A stretch of 64,000 bases of DNA from NCBI RefSeq assembly GCF_014839805.1, contig NC_051130.1:7564001-7628000 (forward strand). Direction: 5' to 3'. The position numbers and the translations under genes were made by a program. The notes below the pieces were generated by a model. That model was not told the DNA's origin and ran no database searches. It saw only the letters and a list, made by a program, of their open reading frames with translations. The DNA comes from Manduca sexta. Taxonomy: Eukaryota > Arthropoda > Insecta > Lepidoptera > Sphingidae. Below, one piece after another: positions 40,401 through 49,400 of the stretch (positions are counted from its first letter, which is position 1; each line of letters opens with the position of its first letter).

Positions 40401-43400
40401 GTCGAGTAAACGTTGACAACTATTTACTGAGCTTTTACACGTATATTGCACTCTGATAGTTGAAAAATCTGATAGTCTGCTATAAAACAGGGTTTTTAAA
40501 ATAAATAAAATACTTTATTTATCACGTAGGCGAACAAAGTTGCACTTATGATACGTCAAAACAAAGCATAAGAATAATTATTATTATTTCTAAACAACTA
40601 TTAAAATTACTGATACAACTATGGACATTTTAAATTAGGCATAAAATTTATAATAAAGACGAGGCACAAAGCGAAGTAACCAGCTCGGGCTGGCAAGTAG
40701 GGGGAAATAGAAGGGTAACGCGTCGCGATCCTCACCGGCGAGGACATAAACCCTAACCTAGCTAACCTACCAGCCTTTCACTAACTACCTAAGTGATGAC
40801 TACCCGAAGAAGAAAGGCAGAAAGAAACTCCGGGCTTTTTTTTTGTGTCATCAATTGTTCAGTACTTCTTTTGTACTTTTTTTTTCAATTCTTTCTTACA
40901 GTCTTCTTTACAGTACCTGTGTTCCATTTAGCGATTGGCTTATCCCCTATCATATCACGGAACGGAATACATATGACCGACAGTGACTGCACTAGTTGGC
41001 CTTCTGCCGACGCCTTCGGGATAAAAGCGAGTGTGTGTTGTTTCAGCAATTTCCGAAACTCTGTTTCATACTCGCGATGACTCGCTATAATGTACCTACC
41101 ATAAACCTAAGCATATATATATGTTATACAGGCACATCAAAGTGACTCCACCGTACGGGATGTTAAGTGGAGTTGGGCCAATAGAATATCGAGTGACGAG
41201 AGATGATTACCTCTCGGCAATCGACACAATTATGCCGGCCTGTTGAAACCTGATATACATAGTCTGATCCAGGAACGACACTTACGTTACTATGGCGAGT
41301 TTCAGCACCTTGTGTATTGTGGTCGGTATCCGGGCGGATATAAAATATATCCTACCACCAGCATATCTTCTTAAATGAGCCCTAACAATATAACATTCAT
41401 ACATACATTTATATTGTGGGAGCAAACACAATTTCACATCCATATTACAATATGCGACACAAACAGTAGAGTTACCCAAAGCATTATATTACATGATTGT
41501 CATAATTTCAATATGTTTCATTTAATAAGATATTCCATTGTTGTAGAAAATGGTCTCTTCAATATACGGCTCATAGCTTATCTTATTATAACCACATAGG
41601 GTCCAATTTGTGTTGTACGATCCTATTATAATCTCGATGAATAGTGATCGTGGGTAGTTTAAATAATTATCATCAAATAGTATTGTTCTGATTTATTACG
41701 GTTATTTCATACTATTAATGCTATAAGTATTTCATAGGTGAGATATTTGCATTTGAAAACAAAGGGGAAAGGAAAGGATTCTGTAAATTGAAGAACTACA
41801 TTTTGGTTTTATAAACTGAATAATTTGGAAAGAATAAGTAAATTTGTGTCACCGTCTTAAACTGTTTTTGGACAGATTTATTATTATGGTAATTAACTTC
41901 GTAAAATTCGCAATATAATTTCTTTTAGAAAATACATGATTCCAATTCTCTAAAGATAACATTTCATCGGGGGTTCTATGAATATAAAACATGTATTTAT
42001 GATTAAATATTCTTGTTACTTATATCAAAAATCAGTGTTCTTTGTAGTAGTATCTTTGCAATAAAAATTTGGCGCAAAAAAAAACTTGGCACTTGCAAAC
42101 CGTGACTTTTTATTTGCTGTGAGAATTCCGAGGATGTATAAAATTTCACGTAAACCCAGTTGAGATTTGTATCGTGAATTTCTTCGCTGTGAGTTTTGTT
42201 AGTCCCATCCTTGAACACTAGTCGTCTCGATATCTTGAACTAAATAAAATCTGTAGTTTCGGTTTCAATATACTTTGTTTCTCGACATAAAATTATATTG
42301 TTCAAGCACTTATGTTGTTCCTTTATATTTTTGTTGTTTAGTTCCATAATAACAGAGTCTCTATACTTCCTTTGTTCAATTCTAAAAACGATGAATTGAT
42401 ATGAATTTTATAGCAGCTAATAAGTTAAAATAAATACGTAAATTATGTTGCATAATACATGATGTGCGTCATAAAGTATTCCTTAGGCCATTATCGTGTA
42501 CGGAATTATAAGAGTAGACAACGGTTGTTAGATTGAAGGGATGTTGTAAGTATATTCTGAGGATGCTTTTCTTATTCAAATCACGTCCTTTCAATGAGCA
42601 TTTGTTGTGCAAGCGCTCAGCTTATTATAATATGAAAAATTATGTTATACAGGGTCATTTTGACATTGTGTTACTTAATGAAACCACATATTTTCCTTTT
42701 TGACATTAACACTTTACAAATATTACTCTATCCGTAGACGGAAAATAAAAAAGTCTAAGATTCGAACATAGTTAATATTAATAAAAAGTAATTTTAATTT
42801 TACACGCCTTATGCTGCTGCTACTGCTCTAAGTTAATTCGTCGCGACAACATCACAATTGCAGTCAGAAATACTCTCACGCATACGCCAAATTAGCACTT
42901 AAATAGAAAGGGGTTAAAAAATTAGAAACTAAACCCGAGATTTTTGAAAAAAATATAGTAAATGGATAATTTTTGGCACCATGTTAGCAGAGATGAAGAC
43001 GCGTATTTATTTATTTATTTATTTGCCACTTAACAACTACTTTTACAGGGTAGCCCTAATACAGTAGTGTTGATTTTCTTATGGTACTACTTACTTATAC
43101 TATACTATAAAATTATCTTTAAATCTATATTAACTATCTTTAAAAAAAAATAAAAAAATAAACTAGGTACTATAACAAATTAAATATAGAGATATCTTAG
43201 TGAAATCACTCAGAGTACACAAAAATATATCAATTTTTTCTGCAACATCGTTAAGCGTGCTCAAGGCGCGTGTGATAGGTGCCTTATTAAGCAAATTGGT
43301 CCTTCCACGCGGCACCACCAGCAGCCGCGGTCGCCTCCTCCTACCGAGGTAATTGTCAGGCACGGAAAACTTCACCGCTTCAAGCAAACCGGGGTTGTCG

Positions 43401-46400
43401 ATCTTGCCACGAATTAACTTAAACAAGTATGTTACCAATGCTAGTTCTCGCCTAGTTGCCAATTCCTCGTAACCTACCATACCTAGTATAAACAAATTCG
43501 GATACATTAACGGATAAAAGGGATATACACCATACAGTTTCTGGTACAGATACCTAGTAAATTTGTTTTGAATCCGTTCCAGCATGAGACTGTATTTAGT
43601 TTCATGTGGTGACCAGATGACTGCATTACATTCTAATTGACTCCTTACTAGTGCATTGTACAATGATGTCATAGCTTTATTGTCGGTAAATCCTTCTGCG
43701 TGTCTCAGCACAAAACCCAAGTTTCTAAATGTTTTTTTACAAACATTTATTATATGGTTACGAAATGTCAATTCGATGTCGAGGCACACTCCCAAATCTC
43801 GTACTGTTTCTTTCCTATTTAATATCACACCGTCCAATTCGTAGGGGTGGTGGTATGGTCGTTTTCTCCGACTGAATGTTATGACCGAGCACTTGGCTCC
43901 GTTAAAATATAATTTATTTTTCTTGCTCCACTCTACAACTCTCTGTATATCCTGCTGTAGTCGCTCGCTGTCACTCTTGTCTTTGATAGCCAGAAGCAGT
44001 TTCAGGTCATCCGCGAACAACAAACAGGTAGCATCTCTAACAACATTCGGCAAGTCGTTAATCATTAAAATAAAATTTAGTGGCCCTAAATTACTCCCCC
44101 TGACTTACTCCGTATCGAGTAAAATATAACTCTGATTTATAACCAGCAAACTCAACATACTGTTGTCTATCCTTCATGTAGCTAACAAAAAAATTAAGTA
44201 ATTTTGGAGTGCATCCGACGGACGCCAATTTAGTCAACAATATATCATTATCAACTAGATCAAATGCTTTTTTAAAGTCAAAATACGCACAATCGACTTG
44301 CCCACCCGCATCTACATGGGGAATTACATAAGTCATAAAATTTAACAGGTTACTATTCGTGCTGCGATGTGGTCTGAACCCATGTTGAGCATCGGATAAT
44401 AGTGCAGATACCTGTTTAAAAACACACTGGTGTATTATCGACTCAAATACCTTGGCCGGCGTCGCCAGCACTGCCACCGGTCTATATCCGCTGATGTCAG
44501 AACTCGCCTCCCCCTTGGGCACAGGAATAACCCGCGTAATTTTCCATCTAGTCGGAAAATATGATGCGTCCATGCATTGGTTAAACAGATGTAATAGTGG
44601 CTCGGCAAGCACAGCACTACAATCTTTTATAATGAAAGCCGGAATGCCGTCTGGACCGGCGGAAGTCCGAGGCTTAAGTCTCGACAGCGCCTGTTCCACC
44701 AGTTTTAAGTCCAGCCGGCCAATGTGCACACGCGCACTGCTCCCACCACTAGCTGCCATCGCTGCAGCGACGTCCAGCTTCGCCCGACGATCACTATATA
44801 CGGAGTGAAAGAACCGGGCGAACTCATTTGCACACTCAGAATCTGTTAAAATATAACCATCTCTTGTAATTTTTTTGCGATTTACTGTTCCTTTTTTCGA
44901 TTTAACATATTGCCAAAAAGCTTTAGGGTCATTGGTTATATTTCGCTGAATAATGTCTAGGTGTCGCTTATACTCAACCGCTATCATCTCTTTAACCCTA
45001 GTTCTATAGTAAGCGAACTTAGTATAATCTCTTTTTGCCTTACTAATTTTATACAATTTATGCCACTTAGCCTTTACTTTAATATTGCGAATAATGTCCA
45101 TTGTATACCAGTTTGGGTAATTGAACCTAGACTCTGCAGTCTTACCCTTTTTTCTGGGAACACACTTATTCATAATACTATCCAAAGTATTATAGAAAAA
45201 AGTTAAAATCTCCTCCGGGTCAATTAAACTATACATGTGCGTCCAATCAGTACTAGCTAACAAAGAATATAATAAATAATAATCAGCTTTATAAAAATTC
45301 CACTGCTTGTTTAAACTACTTTTAGTATTATAATTGTCAGGACCGGGTGTGGTAGAAGTGGAAGCCGTAGGTAGGAGATGAGCGCGCGCTGTAGAACCAA
45401 TCGGTATACGTATAGCGAGCGGCGGATGATATGCGTCTATCGGCACAATCGCCTCGTCCGCCTCCCGCACACTCACGCACTCACCTACACTTAACGAACA
45501 CAGTACTAAATCTAGTTGTCGTCCATTACAATTAGGAACATAATTCTTCTGAGTGAATTCACAAAAAGATACAAAATATTCGTAGTAATTAGAAGTGTTA
45601 TAACTGGAAGAGTTTAAGTTAAAATCACCTACAACAATAATATTTTTATATTTGACACATACATGTTCAATTATTTGGAAAAGAAACAAATATTCCTGAT
45701 CGTTACTACTTGGTGGAATATAAACAACACAACAGTTTAGTTTCATTTATTAACGCAATGTCAAAATGACTGTATGAAAAAGGCACCAAAGAATAAAGAA
45801 TTAAACATTTTCGGTAATATTTTAAGATTATTAGTACAAATATATATTTACTAGTAAATTATTTTGTGGTAAAAATGAGTGAGGTTTGGAACAGACCCAA
45901 AAAAAATTGGCGCTTCGAAATGCATAATAATGTATCTTACGCTCTGTGTATATTTTATGAAATAATAGTGCCAAATAAATGCAAATGATATAATTAAATA
46001 TGCAGAATACAGAATCCGACATACCGTTTTTGCGGTGGCACAAGCACATTAAAATAACTGAACACGTCGAATTGTTTTCGTTCATCGATGAATGGTTGAC
46101 ATTCTTTTAAAAATTATTCTGCATGTTGATGTTATTATAGGCTTTCAATTACAACAAATATTACATTTTCTTTGCACGAAAACAATTCTTAAATATGTTT
46201 TCGTTTTACATTATTATATTTGATGCGTCTCTACTTTTGCCCTGTCTCTATGATTTTCACTAACTAACTTTGATATTAGATATAAACATTTCTGTCTCTT
46301 AAGTAGTTTCATATTATATAACATGTACTTACATTTTGACGTTTGAAAAGATAACCTATCTAAGCGACAATCAGTAAACTTTACAGTGGAGTTATTTAAA

Positions 46401-49400
46401 TTTATGATGTTAATAAGAAAATTTATAACAATTAAACTATTTACTTTACAAAATATGGTCTACTGATATTAAAATTGTCCTAGAGATTCAAAACCTAGAC
46501 TAAAACGTAAAAAAATCAGGCGATTACAAATATTGATTTAAGTATTTTTTGGTATATTTGTCGCTTATAAATGATTGTTTTTTAAGCGTCGATATTTATA
46601 TTTTTTTATTTTATATACTTTCGTCTCTCCGCATACTAAATGGTTCACAAAGACTGCTTGCTCAAGACCGAATCGGCTCCGTTAACTGAGTGAATTGGAT
46701 AATAGGATCCTTATAATAGGTAGTTTCACTCCGCTTTTGTATTGAGGCTATTATACTTAATAGTGTATTGAGCGTTGATAAATTGATTTTACGCCGAGAT
46801 TTTATATAGGATTTTATATTTTATATCGGATCCAACAAGTGCCAGATTTATATTTTTTATGAGTGTAAGCCACTTTATTTCCGCCGCCACATGTAAGTAA
46901 GTTTATATATGTATGTAATTTTCTAAAATACTTAATAATTTTCTATTTGTTTGTGTTATGGAAGGCACTAAAGTTAAATAAACGAAATTAAATCGAGTAA
47001 CGTCCTCTGAAATCTGCCGCTCATAGGCCGCGGCCTATACGGCCTATTTACAAATCCAGGACTGGATCCAACGCGTTTTTGATAGGTCTGTCTATAATTG
47101 TTTAAAGGAGGGTTATGTTCAGCAGTTGACTTTATGTGGCACCGGCTGATGATGACATTGATGAGAGTTTATAAATAGTTAGTTTAAAGTGAACTCTTCG
47201 ATGTTTAATTTTATGCTTCCGTAACAGATTTGCAGAATATTTTCCGAAAAAATATTCGCGTGTTTTTTTGTTTGTTATTAGGTACTTTATTTTATATAAA
47301 AAAAACTTAAAATACATTAAAAGGAGAGTAAATAAATCCACTAGCTCGATCGAATGCATCAAATTGATTCCGAATGTATTATAGTGCGGCTTGAAAAGAA
47401 TTTTCCACAAGCTCCCTCTACTTCAAATTGAAAACTAGCACTGGGGAATCGGACTCGATTCCAGGAAAAAATGTATTTACATATCATGACCCTGATTTAA
47501 ATTCTGAGAATCTTGCTTACAAAATCAAATGAAACTTTGAAACAAATTTTTATAATAATATTTGAAACTTAAATGTTTCCTCTTTTATACGACGTGCGAG
47601 ATCTTTGGCGTTTAACATTTAAACCCATTTATGTAAAAGAGCAAAACTGGTTGTAGTATCTCACGAATTTCATCCGTGTGTTTACGAAATAGTATAAAAC
47701 TTACAGGTAAAGTTGGACGACTTAAGCAAAATATGAATAGAGTATATACTAAAAAATACCAGCCCTATTATAATCTAAAATTATATTATAAAACTGAAGA
47801 GTTTGTTTGAACGTGCTACTTTCAGGATCTACTATACTAATTTTAAAAGTCACTAATAGGAGTTAATTACTCCTGAGCTGTAGGTCTTTATCCAGAGAAA
47901 ATATTTATCACGGAAAAAACTTTTTACGCGGGCGGAGGAGCTGGCAAAATATTATATACTTGCCCACTGCTGAGCACGGGCCTCCTCTACTACTGAGAGG
48001 GATTAGGCCTTAGTCCACGCTTAGTCCACCACGCTGGCCTAGTGCGGATTGGTAGACTTCATACACCTTCGAAATTCCTATAGAGAACTTCTCAGATGTG
48101 CAGGTTTCCTCACGATGTTTTCCTTCACCGTTAAAGCGAACGATAAATTCACAAAGAATACACACATGATTTTTTAGAAAAGTCAGAGGTGTGTGCCCTT
48201 GGGATTTGAACCTGCGGACATTCGTCTCGGCAGTCCGTTCCACACCCAACTCGGCTATCGCCGCTTCAAAGCTGGCAAAAGCTAGTGTTATATCGAGGGT
48301 TGAAAAGCTAATTGAAATAAGCGACATTTTTATCGAAAAAATTTAAATAGGATAAAACATAGAAAAAAGAGCTGATTTTAAATATGTATGAAACTTAAAG
48401 TGTCGCAAAAAAGTCGCTTAAGTCAATTATTAATTAGCCTTTTTACCGTCGTTACATAAAGAAATAATATCCATTGCAGGAATAAGGCTCTTATAATACT
48501 AAGTACTAACAGCTAGTCCACCATACTGGTTTAGTATATGTAAGCAGACTTCACATACATTGGAAATTATTTGTAAAATTATGTATGCAGGTTTCATAAC
48601 ATTGATCTGTTTCCGATATCAACAAAAACACACATCATGCATTTATCCCCGAAGACGTATGCAGAGGCGTAACCACGACGCCCACTTTTCGCCAAGTGTG
48701 TTCCGTCCCATAGGGGCCGACCCTAGCCTTATTGGGTACAAATCCCAGACTCCGGACTGATACCGAGCAGAAAAACCCAAATATAACTTTGCCCAATCCG
48801 GGATTCGAACCCAGGACGTCAGAGCCGTGTCGTACCGCGCATGCAATACAACTACGCCACCAAGGCAGTCAATGTTTCCAATATCGTTTGGTTAAGCAGT
48901 TCCTTCTATGCAAATGTTTATTGACACATGGCTTGTCTTACTTCGCGTGCATGAATACAACTTATGATGTGATTCCCGTTTCTCCTTCTCTATCATTAAG
49001 AAATGTTTACCTTTTTTATCCTTTGTTTCAGGTTTTACCAGAAAAATTGGACTTTCCATACTCGTGGGCGATGTACCTTCTCTTCCACATGCATTTCGCC
49101 CAAATATTACACACTGCATCAATATGTTTGACGCTTTCATTGGCTATTTGGAGATATATCGCGATAAAGTAAGTACTATAGATTACGAAGATAAGTAAAA
49201 TTGTAATAAAGGAGTGACGATCGTTAGCTGGAAATGGGGAAGGTGTGAGATAAAATGTATAGGGTTTAGAGATATTTATGATTATTAAAAAATACTATTT
49301 CTATAAGGTATCAAATGTAAAGATTTTGAATATTTATGAATAATTTATGTTTATGTAACTAGCTTTTGCTTGTGACTGTGCTCACGTTAAATAGTCTTCT

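Larger units (their letters stand above)
42650..45772 (+). mobile_element. TA-flanked MITE split by a LINE
   Basis: Left end TA|CAGGGTCATTTTGACATTG at 42648-42668; right end, inverted, CAATGTCAAAATGACTG|TA at 45756-45774. These match the intact MITE at 21732-22028. Left part 42650-43007 and right part of about 34 bp (45739-45772) together equal about one MITE length. Confidence 0.75.
38135..49031 (+). other. Receptor intron 2 (10.9 kb)
   Basis: Bounded by GTAAGA and TTTGTTTCAG; filled largely by the Helitron, LINE/MITE nest and SINEs listed separately. 39938-41146 (a GC-richer patch at about 40670-40760), 41365-42649 and 45773-47947 show no gene. Confidence 0.8.

Noticed and set aside
40793..41080. 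95-codon frame beginning with a basic stretch
   Set aside because: Contains long T runs coding for F and L; no recognised domain. Probably a repeat fragment.
44435..45206. Plus-strand frames across the LINE
   Set aside because: Shadows of the reverse transcriptase frame on the other strand.
48010..48327. 105-codon minus-strand frame
   Set aside because: Lies almost wholly within the inverted SINE.
48795..48870. tRNA-like sequence with box A and box B
   Set aside because: It is the head of a SINE followed by a SINE body; it has no tRNA 3' end or clear cloverleaf.
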